The notes beneath the pieces were generated by a model that was given only the letters and a program-made list of their open reading frames with translations, did not search any database and was not told where the DNA came from. A stretch of 64,000 nt of DNA. Origin: Thalassoglobus sp. JC818. Its GTDB lineage: Bacteria; Planctomycetota; Planctomycetia; Planctomycetales; Planctomycetaceae. Positions 49,966 through 59,487 of this stretch are shown one piece after another. Position 1 is the stretch's first letter, and each line of letters opens with the position of its first letter. Location of the stretch: positions 853,032-917,031 of the forward strand of contig NZ_JBFEFI010000002.1 of NCBI RefSeq assembly GCF_040717535.1, given 5' to 3'. A program made the translations under genes and the position numbers.

Positions 49966-50436
49966 CTGAGAGTCTTCGGCAATCTAAGCAGAGTTCTGAG
50001 AAGAACGGAGTGAAGTGGGATTCGCAATCGGACTCATGGTCGTCCATCCCCGTGAGAGAAGCAAATCAGTTTCGCAATCAGCGTGCGATATGCGGCGATC
50101 TCGATGGGACCGCCCCGCTTCAAAGTTGCCGAATTCGTCGGGCGGCAATCGGTTCCGCTCTGGTCTGAACGGATGGGGCCGAATGATCGTGGCTGGGGTG
50201 ATTACCTTCGTCGAAAGCCTAGAATTCTCGATGGGTAAGACTGCCATGACAAAGAAAATTCGCTAGCCTTTGATTTTCAGTCATTGGATACTGGAGCAGC
50301 TTCGTCTCTGGATTTGACCGACTCGTTCGAGCATTTGCAGTGTTGATAAACAGAAACAAGCTCACGCGAGTTCCGAGAAGCTGCAGAGTTGGTCAGTGAC
50401 GTAAGTACTATTGATATTTCATGTTTGGGATGAAAA
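49966..50436. other. Divergent promoter region between TPR and SDR genes
   Basis: 471 bases. It should carry promoters for both divergent genes. Small frames on both strands have no protein-like features, and no strong inverted repeats were noticed. Confidence 0.5.
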
Positions 50437-51225
50437 ATGGAAAAGCAGTCGCCGTCAGATTTTCTCACACAATTGTTTGGGCTGCGCGGAAAAACTGCCG
50501 TTGTGATCGGCGGAACTGGCGTGCTCGGCGGGGCAATTTGTGATGCTCTGGCAGCTGCTGGTGCGTTCCTTTACGTCGTCGGACGGAATTCGGAAGCGGG
50601 CCAGGGGGTCGTTGATCGCTGGTCAGGGCAAGCCAAATTCTTTCAGGCCGATGCCACCAAAGCTGAGGATTTGATCAGCTTGACGGAAGATCTCAAATCG
50701 AATGGAAAGTCGTGTGACATCCTCGTCAACGGAGCTGGCACTAATTCAGCCACACCGTTTTTCGAGATCAGCGACGAAGAGTGGGACCGCATTTTTCGCG
50801 TCAATCTCTCCGGGCTCAGGGTCGCTTGCCAAGTGTTGGGCAAGTTCATGATCGACCAGAAGACTCAGGGAAGCATCATCAACATCGCTTCCATGTCTGC
50901 TCTCAAACCGCTTTCCCGCGTGTTCACCTACTCAGCCAGTAAAGCAGCGGTCCTCAATCTCACCGAAAATCTTGCCAGAGAGTTTGCACCTCTCGGAATT
51001 CGGGTGAATGCGATCTCTCCCGGATTTTTCCCTGCAGAGCAAAATCGAAAAGTGCTCACACCGAGCCGAGTCGAGAGCATCATGGGCCACACTCCCATGA
51101 ACAGATTCGGAAGCCCGGAAGAGCTCGCAGGTGCAGTCCTCCTGGCTGCTTCCAATCAAGCTGGAAGCTTTGTCACGGGAGCAAATCTGATCGTCGATGG
51201 CGGTTTTAATGCGATGACAATTTGA
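50437..51225 (+). CDS. SDR-family oxidoreductase (possible D-mannonate oxidoreductase)
   Basis: 262 residues, classical short-chain dehydrogenase/reductase. The cofactor-binding glycine motif is VVIGGTGVLGGAI (about residue 21-33), then NGAGT, and the catalytic Ser-Tyr-Lys in NIASMSALKPLSRVFTYSASKAA. ISPGFFPAEQNR and the end TGANLIVDGGFNAMTI match the subgroup annotated as D-mannonate (fructuronate-forming) oxidoreductases acting in uronate degradation. The sugar specificity is inferred from this resemblance only. The stop lies 29 bases from the stop of the convergent K+ channel gene. Confidence 0.88.
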   Translation: MEKQSPSDFLTQLFGLRGKTAVVIGGTGVLGGAICDALAAAGAFLYVVGRNSEAGQGVVDRWSGQAKFFQADATKAEDLISLTEDLKSNGKSCDILVNGAGTNSATPFFEISDEEWDRIFRVNLSGLRVACQVLGKFMIDQKTQGSIINIASMSALKPLSRVFTYSASKAAVLNLTENLAREFAPLGIRVNAISPGFFPAEQNRKVLTPSRVESIMGHTPMNRFGSPEELAGAVLLAASNQAGSFVTGANLIVDGGFNAMTI

Positions 51226-51254
51226 TCGTCGAGAAGAACATGCTGCGCCTGTGC

Positions 51255-52310
51255 TCACTGAATGCGGGCGCCGCGATAGATCACCGTGTTCGACTTGTTG
51301 AACTGATTCAGTCGTTTCATGGCAGTGACATGCCCGATGAAAACAACGACATCGCCAGGAGAGATTCGCACGTCCGGATCAGGAGCGCGGATCTCTTCTG
51401 CATCGGTTTTCCGTATTGAGAGCACGACGATACCTCGCTCCGAGCGATGCTCGATCTCGCCGATCGATCTGTGAGCGAGGTCAGTCCCTTCGCGGACCAC
51501 AAACTCTTCAATGCTGACTCCCAACGGTTGCAACTCATCATTCATGCGAGTTGTCTGATCGGAATTGCAGGTCAAGAGTGTCTGATGCGGGAGCTTGATG
51601 AGTTGTGCAATTCGATGAGCACCGACAGCAGCTGGCATCACAACTTCATTCGCACCAGATCGAATCAATTTGCGTCGCGTTGATTGGGATTCTCCCCGTG
51701 CGATGATGCGAACGTTGTCGTTCAGCTCTCGGGCGGAAAGCGTGATGAAGACATTGGCTGCATCGTTGGGCAGGACGGTCGCGAGTGTTTCCGCGTGAGC
51801 GATTCCAACAGCTTCGAGAGTCGCTTCTTCAGTCGCGTCTCCCAGATAGACGAGGTCGCCGAGTTCCTCCGCTTCAATGAGTCGTTCTCTGTTGTTGTCG
51901 ACAATGACAAACGGGACGCTCGCAGCCCGCAATTCTGCGGTCAAATTCTGACCGACGCGACCGAATCCGCACACAATGACGTGATTCTTGAGCTTCTTAA
52001 TGCCTTCGGTCATTCGCCTCGCTCCGAGTGCTTTTCTGATTTCGCCTTCCGCGATCATCTGTACGAATCCGCCCATAACGAACACGGCGGAAGTGCATCC
52101 TGAGACAATGAATAGAATGGTGAAGATCCGCAGTGATGGATCTTCAATCGGCCGAACTTCACCATAGCCGACGCCATAAATTGTGATGACCACCATGTAG
52201 AAAGATTCGAGCAAGCTCCATCCGGCGAACCAATACCCGACCACCGCGATCCCCATGGTCGTGAGGAAAACGATGGTTCCGAGGATGATCTTTCTGGCGG
52301 AAGACTGCAT
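51255..52310 (-). CDS. Two-TM potassium channel with RCK (TrkA-N/TrkA-C) domains
   Basis: 351 residues. Two membrane helices (about 10-28 and 60-88) flank the pore loop TIYGVGYGEVRPI: a K+ selectivity filter with GYG, followed by Glu where Asp is usual. The cytoplasmic part has an RCK_N domain with the NAD-type GxGxxG motif HVIVCGFGRVGQNL (about residue 112) and the acidic VIVDNNRERL, then an RCK_C domain (about 265-340) ending in DVVVFIGHVTAMKRL. MthK-like channels of this kind are gated by cytoplasmic ligands. Divergent from the GntR operon. Confidence 0.93.
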   Translation of the reverse strand: MQSSARKIILGTIVFLTTMGIAVVGYWFAGWSLLESFYMVVITIYGVGYGEVRPIEDPSLRIFTILFIVSGCTSAVFVMGGFVQMIAEGEIRKALGARRMTEGIKKLKNHVIVCGFGRVGQNLTAELRAASVPFVIVDNNRERLIEAEELGDLVYLGDATEEATLEAVGIAHAETLATVLPNDAANVFITLSARELNDNVRIIARGESQSTRRKLIRSGANEVVMPAAVGAHRIAQLIKLPHQTLLTCNSDQTTRMNDELQPLGVSIEEFVVREGTDLAHRSIGEIEHRSERGIVVLSIRKTDAEEIRAPDPDVRISPGDVVVFIGHVTAMKRLNQFNKSNTVIYRGARIQ

Positions 52311-52621
52311 GCGGTCCCTTGCGCGTACCTTTCTCCTCTTCCGTCAAGAGCATCTCTGATACCGGTGCGAAGGAAATCTCCTCACCGCTGAAGTACTTCT
52401 TCGAAACACTGTTTTTGCAAGGCTTTTGGCTAAGAAAACGACATGCTCAGCCCAAGTCGTCAGCCACTGATCAGGATTTACTGAGCTCTTTCTGGGCAGT
52501 CCTGACAATTGTCGGGGCACTTCGGTGATTCAATTTTCGGGCATCTTTTCAAATTCCCATCGAATTTCGTTGACGTAATATGATTACTGTTATACAACTG
52601 TAGTCACTTGCAGGGAGTTTC
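52311..52621. other. Divergent promoter region of K+ channel and GntR operon
   Basis: 311 bases. The GntR-side promoter and operator are annotated separately. The rest shows no gene. Confidence 0.5.
52570..52606 (+). promoter_or_regulatory. Promoter and palindromic operator of the GntR-ABC operon
   Basis: A -35 like TTGACG (52570-52575) and a -10 like TATACA (52591-52596, 15-base spacer). Overlapping the -10 is an imperfect 26-base palindrome: TGATTACTG (52581-52589), 8 bases, CTGTAGTCA (52598-52606), with 7 of 9 positions matching. It is 15 bases before the GTG start of the regulator, so it is likely the regulator's own operator. Confidence 0.55.
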
Positions 52622-53113
52622 GTGTCGACGAGACTTCAGCAAGCTTCACGATTCCCGGCAGTTGATGAGGCTCTGACCATGTTTGTTCGAGTTGAAAAGG
52701 GATCAGCAGTTCCCATCTCACGGCAAATTTCCGATCAGATCAGGGCGCAATGCCTTTCCGGACAGCTTCCTCCCGGAGTTCAAGTTCCATCGGTTCGCCA
52801 GCTGGCCCGGGATCTCGCGGTCAATCAAAACACGGTGCTTCGCGTTTACGAAAAATTGACCGCGGAAAGATTTCTTGAAATGAGGCACGGCGAAGGCACC
52901 TTCGTCGCGTCGGATCTGCCTTTCGAAGACTTAAACGGGCATCGTTCGAAGTTCACCGAAGAGTTCGGCCAGGTCGTTCGGCAAGGTCGCTTGCTCGGTC
53001 TGGATGGTTCGACAATGCACACGCTACTCGATGCCGCACTCGCCGCACCTCTCGAAACAGAAGAGTCGGTAGAGAGTGTATCTGCGATCGAAAACACAAA
53101 GGAGCAATCATGA
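52622..53113 (+). CDS. GntR-family transcriptional regulator (YtrA-like)
   Basis: 163 residues. Residues 20-90 are a GntR winged helix: VPISRQISDQIRAQCLSGQLPPGVQVPSVRQLARDLAVNQNTVLRVYEKLTAERFLEMRHGEGTFV-type sequence (shown in part as VPSVRQLARDLAVNQNT). The C-terminal part is short and helical without a ligand domain, as in the YtrA subfamily that controls adjacent ABC exporters. GTG start at 52622 with AGGGAG six bases upstream. Its stop overlaps the ATG of the ABC ATPase (ATGA). It likely represses the operon via the palindrome just upstream. Confidence 0.93.
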   Translation: MSTRLQQASRFPAVDEALTMFVRVEKGSAVPISRQISDQIRAQCLSGQLPPGVQVPSVRQLARDLAVNQNTVLRVYEKLTAERFLEMRHGEGTFVASDLPFEDLNGHRSKFTEEFGQVVRQGRLLGLDGSTMHTLLDAALAAPLETEESVESVSAIENTKEQS

Positions 53114-54042
53114 CTGAGCCCGTGATTCAGATTCAGAATGTTCGTAAGTCGTTCCAGAACAACACCGTGCTCGATGGACTCAATCTGTCCGTCACTTCCG
53201 GGGAAACGTTTGCTTTTCTGGGGCGAAACGGAGTCGGCAAGACGACGACGATTAAGTTAATGATGGGGCTGTTGACCCCCGATGAAGGAGAGTTGTCTCT
53301 GCTCGGAGTCAACCCGGTCACTGATCCCGTCAAGCTGCGGAGTATGATTGGTTACCTCGCAGAAGATCAGACCATGTATGACTGGATGCGAGTCGACGAA
53401 ATCATTCGCTTCGTCGCTCCATTCTATCCAACATGGGATCAAAAACTGGCCAACGAGTATGTCAAACAATTCGAGCTTCCCATTCGGACACGAATTAAAC
53501 ATCTCTCGAAAGGGCAAACGGTGCGGCTGGGACTTGTGTTGGCCCTATCTCACCGGCCCGAGTTAGTCATTCTGGATGATCCCGCTCTCGGTTTAGACCC
53601 GATTATGAGGCGAGATTTTAACCGCGATCTCGTGACGCATCTCCAAGCTGAGGGGCGAACCGTTTTATATAGTTCGCACCTGCTCTATGAAGTCGAAGCT
53701 GTCGCTGACACCGTCGCCATTCTCCACGAGGGAAAAATCGTTCGAGTGGCAGCTACTGAAGACTTAAGGAGAGATGTCAAGCGGATCACGCTCAGCTCAC
53801 AAGACCTCTCGAAAGTCGGAACGCAATTTCAAGTTCTCGACGGACGCCTGTTGGTCAACGAGGCAAGTCTTGTCGTCGACAATGCTCCGAAGGCGGTTCA
53901 GATTCTTGATCAGGAAGGGATCGCTTACCGGACGTCTGATCTGAACCTCGACGAAATCTTCGAAGCCTTTGTGATGGGGGATAAGAGGATTCGCCTCGAG
54001 TGGCCAGAGCGTGAATCAGTCGCTGTCCCCAGCGTTACATAA
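53110..54042 (+). CDS. ABC transporter ATP-binding protein
   Basis: 310 residues. Walker A GRNGVGKTTTIKLMMG (about 38), Q-loop region near LAEDQTMYDWM, signature loop LSKGQTVRLGLVLAL (a K in place of the common G), Walker B PELVILDDPALGLDP with Asp-Pro, and H-loop in VLYSSHLLYEV. In Walker B the usual catalytic Glu after LVILD is Asp (LDDPALGLDP), which may slow hydrolysis. Translationally coupled to the GntR gene by an ATGA overlap; the permease follows after 94 bases. Confidence 0.94.
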   Translation: MTEPVIQIQNVRKSFQNNTVLDGLNLSVTSGETFAFLGRNGVGKTTTIKLMMGLLTPDEGELSLLGVNPVTDPVKLRSMIGYLAEDQTMYDWMRVDEIIRFVAPFYPTWDQKLANEYVKQFELPIRTRIKHLSKGQTVRLGLVLALSHRPELVILDDPALGLDPIMRRDFNRDLVTHLQAEGRTVLYSSHLLYEVEAVADTVAILHEGKIVRVAATEDLRRDVKRITLSSQDLSKVGTQFQVLDGRLLVNEASLVVDNAPKAVQILDQEGIAYRTSDLNLDEIFEAFVMGDKRIRLEWPERESVAVPSVT

Positions 54043-54136
54043 CACCTGATGCCTGTCGTTTCATTGAAACCTGCAGTAGATCTCATTCCTGCTTAAATCA
54101 AAGCAGATTGTAATTCGGTACGAAGGTAAGTAAGCC

Positions 54137-55732
54137 ATGTCGATCTGGTCTACGCTTCTCTGGAAAGAGTGGAACGAGAATAAGTGGAAACTCTTGTCTC
54201 TCACATTCATCGCGCTCGCAGTCTGTGCCGGGGCGCTTGTTGAAAGTCTCCGCGAAATCGAATTCGCCGTCATCGCGACGTACTATGGGTACGTTCTGTT
54301 TGCACCGATATACGTCGTGATGGGAGTCACCGCCGGAGAATGGGCGTCCGGTGCCATCGAGTTTTCAAAGAACTTGCCGGTCTCGCTAAGAAAAGTGGCA
54401 ACTGCCCGATTGCTCGTCGGGTGGATCGTTCTCATTGTTCCTGTCATTTGTGTTGCTGTTTTCAGCTCCGGGTTGATCGCAGCACTTGAGTGGACGGACG
54501 TCGAAATTGGAATCTTCCATTCTGTTTCAACTGGCATGAACCTCGACCCGCAGCAAGCACTTTGGGTGATTGCTGGCATTGCCTGCGGAGTTGTGACAAC
54601 ACTCTATTTCTGGTTATCGGTCGCCTGTCTGAATCAAGCTACCGAATTGCGGGCAGCGATGATTGGAGTGTTGACATTTATTGTGAGTTTCTGGTTCGGA
54701 ATTATTATGTGGGCTATGAACGGAGCACCGACGACGGCAGCGCTTTCTCCAAGTTGGATCATCGGAGCTTCGTCACCGGTTTATTGGATGGTCTTACCAA
54801 ATCTCGAGGCAGTGCACTTGCGCAGGTGGCTGCTGGTCGGTTTAGGGGCACAGGGACTCTTGGTGATAACAGTTTGCTATTACTTCATCCGGTCGTACGG
54901 AACGCGACTTCGTGAATGGAACTGGCTCCCGCGCATTAGTTGGCCGTCGCTTGAGCAAAGTGAACCTTCCAATTCCCTCAGTGCTCCATTCTCATCTCAA
55001 ATGAAAGCATTGGTTTGGATGCAACTCCGACAAACACTGCCTTTGGCTATCAGCGGACTAGTCGTTGTGTTTGTACTGACATTGCTGGCGTTCCAAGGCC
55101 CGGCGGGAGTGGCGAGGCAGATGGGAACGAATCCGTTTCAGGTCGCGATCATTAGCGTCGCTGCTCTCCTAATTGGCTCGACGACATTTGTTCCCGATTT
55201 CTCTCCAAAGCTCTATCACTTCTGGAGATCGCGTCCCATCCCTCCCATGAGATGGTTCTGGTTAAAATACCTGTCTGGCCTGTTTGTAATTATCTGTTGT
55301 GTCGATTTGCCAATTCTGATCCTTCATGGGTCAGGAATACTCCCAACTTCATCGGGGCTGTTCTCGGGGATCTTTCCAATGCTCCTGCACTGGATCATTT
55401 ACAGCATCGCCGTTCTGGCAGCCTGTTTAGTAAGGCATCCGATTTATTCTCCCGTCCTTGCGTTATGCACAATCTTGACTGTCCTACTACTTCCAGTCAT
55501 TTTCCAGTTCCCGGATTTCCTCTCGTTCGGTGAAATGTTCGAAGCTGTCAGGACGAGCTCCGTCCCCCAATTCTCCAACAGATACCGCTTCGACTCTTGG
55601 ACGGCGAGCCTCGTCTCAGATCGCGTGTTCGTTGCGTTCTTCGTAGGACTCATGCAAGCCACCGTCATCAGCGCAACTGCGACCATCCTCGCGGCAAGCG
55701 TTACCAAACGAGACATCAATCTCAGCCCATGA
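54137..55732 (+). CDS. ABC transporter permease
   Basis: 531 residues with about 12 predicted membrane segments in two similar halves (each starting with a MW-x-E or KALVWMQLRQTLPLAI-type stretch), the arrangement of ABC-2 or YtrC/D-like permeases fused into one chain. The first residues MSIWSTLLWKEWNENKWKL are typical. It is the membrane partner of the ATPase encoded upstream. The substrate is unknown; the GntR-ABC arrangement is often induced by cell-wall active antibiotics in Firmicutes (known for Ytr), which need not hold here. Confidence 0.88.
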   Translation: MSIWSTLLWKEWNENKWKLLSLTFIALAVCAGALVESLREIEFAVIATYYGYVLFAPIYVVMGVTAGEWASGAIEFSKNLPVSLRKVATARLLVGWIVLIVPVICVAVFSSGLIAALEWTDVEIGIFHSVSTGMNLDPQQALWVIAGIACGVVTTLYFWLSVACLNQATELRAAMIGVLTFIVSFWFGIIMWAMNGAPTTAALSPSWIIGASSPVYWMVLPNLEAVHLRRWLLVGLGAQGLLVITVCYYFIRSYGTRLREWNWLPRISWPSLEQSEPSNSLSAPFSSQMKALVWMQLRQTLPLAISGLVVVFVLTLLAFQGPAGVARQMGTNPFQVAIISVAALLIGSTTFVPDFSPKLYHFWRSRPIPPMRWFWLKYLSGLFVIICCVDLPILILHGSGILPTSSGLFSGIFPMLLHWIIYSIAVLAACLVRHPIYSPVLALCTILTVLLLPVIFQFPDFLSFGEMFEAVRTSSVPQFSNRYRFDSWTASLVSDRVFVAFFVGLMQATVISATATILAASVTKRDINLSP

Positions 55733-55905
55733 CTTCGAGAAGTTGTGGAAAGGAGTCGTGACACGCTTACTTGTCTGTCTGCGTTATTCAAAACGGTAAC
55801 AAGATCGAATTCGAAAGGACTTCCTTGATTCGGACAAGTTTCGTGTAGGATTGAATCTGCGGGTAACTGGCTCGTTGAGCCTCCTCAAGACTCGGCAGGT
55901 TCTCG

Positions 55906-57492
55906 ATGATGAAACTTACGAATTGTCCAAATCTAACCTTCTTCGGCGAAGTTGATCGAATACAGGCTTCTTTCCGTTCCTTCGAGTCGGACGTCTCGCG
56001 AGGACACCGCAGGGGCATTGGTGTGAGTGCAGGCGTATTCTTTCTATGCGTCGGGGCGTTGCAGTTCTTGGTGAGCAGTCGTTTGGTTTCTGCGGACGAG
56101 CCAAGACTAAGCGATGAAGCTCTTGTCTGGGCACAGCGTGTTGTGGAGTCAGCAGGGCAGATCGAGGATAAGCAGCAGAAGATAATTGCTCAGGCCGATC
56201 TGGCAAGAGTTTACCGTTGGATGGGGCAAGCTCTGAAGTCTCGCGAAGCGGCAATTGCGTTGGGGCCTTCAGGCCGGGAAGGGCTGCAGATCGCTGCTTG
56301 TCGACACGCGACCATCGCTTTGAAAGAAGCCGGCCTCGACGATGAGATGGATGAAGTCATCGCATTGGCTGAAGCGGCGAATAGTCGAGGACATCTGTCG
56401 TACGGCTTGATGGATATCTATCTCCATGCTGATCGAATCGACCTCGCGTTGAGATTCGCGGCCGAAGACAAGGGCAACTCACGATATCGCCAATTGGCGA
56501 CGTTGTTGTGTACTCAGCAGAAAATCGATACCGCTCTCGAATTAGTCAATGAACATATCAAGTCGAGTGATGACCGAGACAATTTGTTTGTTGAAATGGT
56601 GCAGGTGTGTGTTCAGAGCGAACATTCAGAGTCAGCAATACCGATTCTTGATCAGATCGAATCTCGACAGCTAGTACATCGCGCCCAGGATTTACTCTCT
56701 TCGTCACAGGAAAGTGAGCAAAGCTTGGCTGCTCGCGTCGTCATTTACTCCAAGATGACAGATCGTCAAGTTAAGACCGATACGGCCTTGCCACTCGCAA
56801 AAGCACTGATCGATGAAGGCCGTTTGAAACAAGCTGCTGAAATACTTGACCAGGCGGTTGAGGTCATCGAAAACCAGCCCATAGGAACTCAATCTTCCAA
56901 ATTCGGGACTTATGGAGATTTGGCGTCGATCGCAAGACTGCGGACGATGAATTACTCCATCAGTAAATCGCACTTCGATCGCAACGACAAATCTGCTGCG
57001 GAGCACCATTTGAGAATTGCGGATGAGGCTTATACGAGTCTCTATGAGCGTTCACTCCTCGTCCGCTGGCCGATGGAATTCGTTCGAGCGTATTTGCTAC
57101 TTCACATCGGACGTTTGCAAGAAGTGGAAGCAATGCTCGACAGTGCAAAAGATGATACCACCCGCGACATGATGGCTTCGGTTCTTTCTGCACACTTGAT
57201 AAAGCAAAATCGAATTGATGAAGGAATGAAATACTATCAACAGATCACCGAAGATGGCTACAGAAGACAGGATGTTGCCGTTGCTCTCTTAGAAGTCAAC
57301 GAGCAGGAGGTGGCAGCGGAAGTGTTGAACGACATGGGTGACGAAGATCGAAACTCAGTCATCCAGAAATTCGCCAGAGCAGTCGCCGAAACACGCACTG
57401 CAAGTGAGCTGGAGACGATCTACGCTGGTCTCAGTTCTCCAGTCTTTCAATGCCACTTTGCCAGCACTGTGTTCGATGAATTGAATCAGTAA
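55906..57492 (+). CDS. TPR-like protein with membrane anchor
   Basis: 528 residues. A hydrophobic segment at about 38-62 (GVFFLCVGALQFLVSSRLV) serves as an anchor or internal signal. The remainder is an array of helix pairs with TPR spacing (for example KQQKIIAQADLARVYRWMGQ and AEILDQAVEVIENQ), reaching the end. The true start may be later than 55906, because the first 35 residues look unlike a signal sequence. No enzymatic domain. Isolated; 173 bases after the permease gene. Confidence 0.75.
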   Translation: MMKLTNCPNLTFFGEVDRIQASFRSFESDVSRGHRRGIGVSAGVFFLCVGALQFLVSSRLVSADEPRLSDEALVWAQRVVESAGQIEDKQQKIIAQADLARVYRWMGQALKSREAAIALGPSGREGLQIAACRHATIALKEAGLDDEMDEVIALAEAANSRGHLSYGLMDIYLHADRIDLALRFAAEDKGNSRYRQLATLLCTQQKIDTALELVNEHIKSSDDRDNLFVEMVQVCVQSEHSESAIPILDQIESRQLVHRAQDLLSSSQESEQSLAARVVIYSKMTDRQVKTDTALPLAKALIDEGRLKQAAEILDQAVEVIENQPIGTQSSKFGTYGDLASIARLRTMNYSISKSHFDRNDKSAAEHHLRIADEAYTSLYERSLLVRWPMEFVRAYLLLHIGRLQEVEAMLDSAKDDTTRDMMASVLSAHLIKQNRIDEGMKYYQQITEDGYRRQDVAVALLEVNEQEVAAEVLNDMGDEDRNSVIQKFARAVAETRTASELETIYAGLSSPVFQCHFASTVFDELNQ

Positions 57493-57725
57493 TTCGCCTT
57501 TGCTCTTTAAGTTCTCAAGGTGAATCGGACTTCAATTGTGTGGAAGTATTTGCTAAGTCCAGAACTTGCGACGTTCGAGTGCTTCGAAGCTGGCTTCGTG
57601 GCCTAATCTGGTTATTGCTGGGAACGTGCTTGTATTTGATAGTCCATCGAGACAGGAGAACTTCGCATTCGACTCATGGAGACTGTTCGATGTGCGTTTC
57701 ATTCACAGAATTTCCAAACGCCTAT

Positions 57726-58214
57726 CTACTGATTCTGGGGAACTGACTGTACAGTTTCGGATCTCTTCTCAAAGCCACGCCGGCAGGTGAGTATGAGCAC
57801 GACGGTGACAATGATCATTGGCAAAATGTTTGATGCAAATCTCAAAGGTTCATGAGAAAACAACTGTAAGCCTGGATGCTGTAAAGCCTTTGAGAAGCTT
57901 TCTATCGTCATCAAGAATACATCGCCGATGTGATTTGTGAACCAGATTCCAATCGCGAGGCAGGTACAGGCCAGAATTGGGTCGCGGGGGCGTGTTGCGA
58001 TGGTAAACCCAATCACTGTGGAGACAACGATAAGTTCGTACAGACCGATGCTCCAACTGCTCATCCTTTCGAATTGATCCGGGTCAATCGTCGCTGCAGG
58101 GGCGAAGATGGAAGTTGTCGTATCTTCCACCACTCCGCGAAGTGAAAACAATGCGATTACGATAAGCACAGCGAGGCTGATCTTTGCGGCGGTCAGGATA
58201 GTGCGGCGCGACAT
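57726..58214 (-). CDS. Small polytopic membrane protein, unknown
   Basis: 162 residues with four hydrophobic segments (about 8-30, 55-75, 82-100, 125-147), short basic C-terminus. I recognise no family. First of a row of small minus-strand genes (57.7-60.0 kb). Confidence 0.7.
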   Translation of the reverse strand: MSRRTILTAAKISLAVLIVIALFSLRGVVEDTTTSIFAPAATIDPDQFERMSSWSIGLYELIVVSTVIGFTIATRPRDPILACTCLAIGIWFTNHIGDVFLMTIESFSKALQHPGLQLFSHEPLRFASNILPMIIVTVVLILTCRRGFEKRSETVQSVPQNQ

Positions 58215-58362
58215 TGCATTTGATCCGGAGAGTATCTCAGCTGTTATTTCTCAAGTGATCGAATTGTAACATAACAGTATCGCAGAAAGCAGCCAGGGGA
58301 GTTTGGAAGTATTTGAATTTCGCAGTGTTGCGGCAACTTCAAATACTGGCGTCTGGCGTCAC

Positions 58363-58701
58363 CTAATCATATTCTAGAGGCTCGGAAAAACCGTATTTAG
58401 TTTTTAAGTAGGCTGGGATTTCGCCGAATTGCTTATCGTGAGACGAAAGCCAATCGATGCAGAGGTTTTTCAGGTCTTCGGGACATGGCAGTTCGTAGAT
58501 GCGGTCAGACCATGCTCCCACGTACCACATTTCATTGGCTGAAGAGGCCCAGAAACTGATTCCCGAATAGCCCCGTCCTGGAATTCGCCGGCTTGCGAAG
58601 ACAGCTCTTTGCGAAGACTCGATTGCTTTCAAATCAATCTCTTCGACATATCCGAAATAGCCAGCTTGCTCGATATGACGGAGCAGGTCATTGAGTGTCA
58701 T
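58363..58701 (-). CDS. Small soluble protein, unknown
   Basis: 112 residues, no membrane segment. An aromatic-rich centre (GRGYSGISFWASSANEMWYVGAWSDRIYELP) and a short helical C-terminus. The ATG at 58701 is preceded by a GGAG (CAGGAGCCGCA). No family recognised. Confidence 0.65.
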   Translation of the reverse strand: MTLNDLLRHIEQAGYFGYVEEIDLKAIESSQRAVFASRRIPGRGYSGISFWASSANEMWYVGAWSDRIYELPCPEDLKNLCIDWLSSHDKQFGEIPAYLKTKYGFSEPLEYD

Positions 58702-58733
58702 TGCGGCTCCTGAGGTGTGGGTTGCTCCGAAAA

Positions 58734-59093
58734 CTATTTGTCTTTGCTGTTCTTGTGGTCATCCGTGGTGCGATTATGCCATAAGTGCTTGGAGTTCAAA
58801 TCCGTCTTTAGGATCGCCTTCGAGGTTCGAATCGAATAGTAGAGAGTCGCAATGGTGATGACCGTAAATACGTGTGGGAAATGGACAAAGCTATTAAGCG
58901 AATCCTGAAGGGTCTGATAGTTGTTCCCGAAGCTTTGGAATGATCGCGGCCCCAGTGGATCGTCATCGCTGAAGTACATGACCCAGTTGAAGACACAGAA
59001 CAAAGTGGCCCCGAGTGATGCGAACCAGAGTCCGAATAGGAAAAGCCATGCTTCAAATTGTGACATCGCTGTGACGTGGTTTCGTGGGCCCAT
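58734..59093 (-). CDS. Small membrane protein, unknown
   Basis: 119 residues with two hydrophobic segments (about 15-40 and 75-92), polar C-terminus. The ATG at 59066 is an alternative start. The stop is 32 bases before the next gene of the same strand (58701). No family recognised. Confidence 0.6.
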   Translation of the reverse strand: MGPRNHVTAMSQFEAWLFLFGLWFASLGATLFCVFNWVMYFSDDDPLGPRSFQSFGNNYQTLQDSLNSFVHFPHVFTVITIATLYYSIRTSKAILKTDLNSKHLWHNRTTDDHKNSKDK

Positions 59094-59487
59094 GATCGCT
59101 CAGTGGTCAGATTACGCAAAGTGACTAAGCAGAGAATTCTTGGTTGCAAATCAGGTTGACGACCTCGATGGCTCTCTTGCAAGGGTTAGTGCGTTTTCAG
59201 CTCTTAGATCTTGAAACTACTCCCGTTGAAAAGTGGTTGACGTGAAACGGCACTAATTGGTGTGATCGTTCACCTTGAGCGGATGTTGTTTCGAATTTAT
59301 TCATCAAGCTTGGTTGAAGACTCACTCGAATGCAAGCTTTTTTGGCTTTGGTTGATTGGCGAGGATTTTTCACAACCGCACTTGCATAAGTGAACGGACG
59401 GCATTGAAGAGTGAGGAACATCCTCCTTATCGCACATGTAAGATTATAGTTGTTCGGCTTTCTTGGAGTCCGGACACTCCGTCGGGT
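59094..59487. other. Intergenic region in the small-gene cluster
   Basis: 394 bases. A 74-codon minus-strand frame (59197-59421) has no protein-like pattern. No repeat or RNA structure seen. Confidence 0.45.

Noticed and set aside
52846..53097. Minus-strand frame opposite the GntR gene
   Set aside because: Complete shadow of the GntR frame without independent signals.
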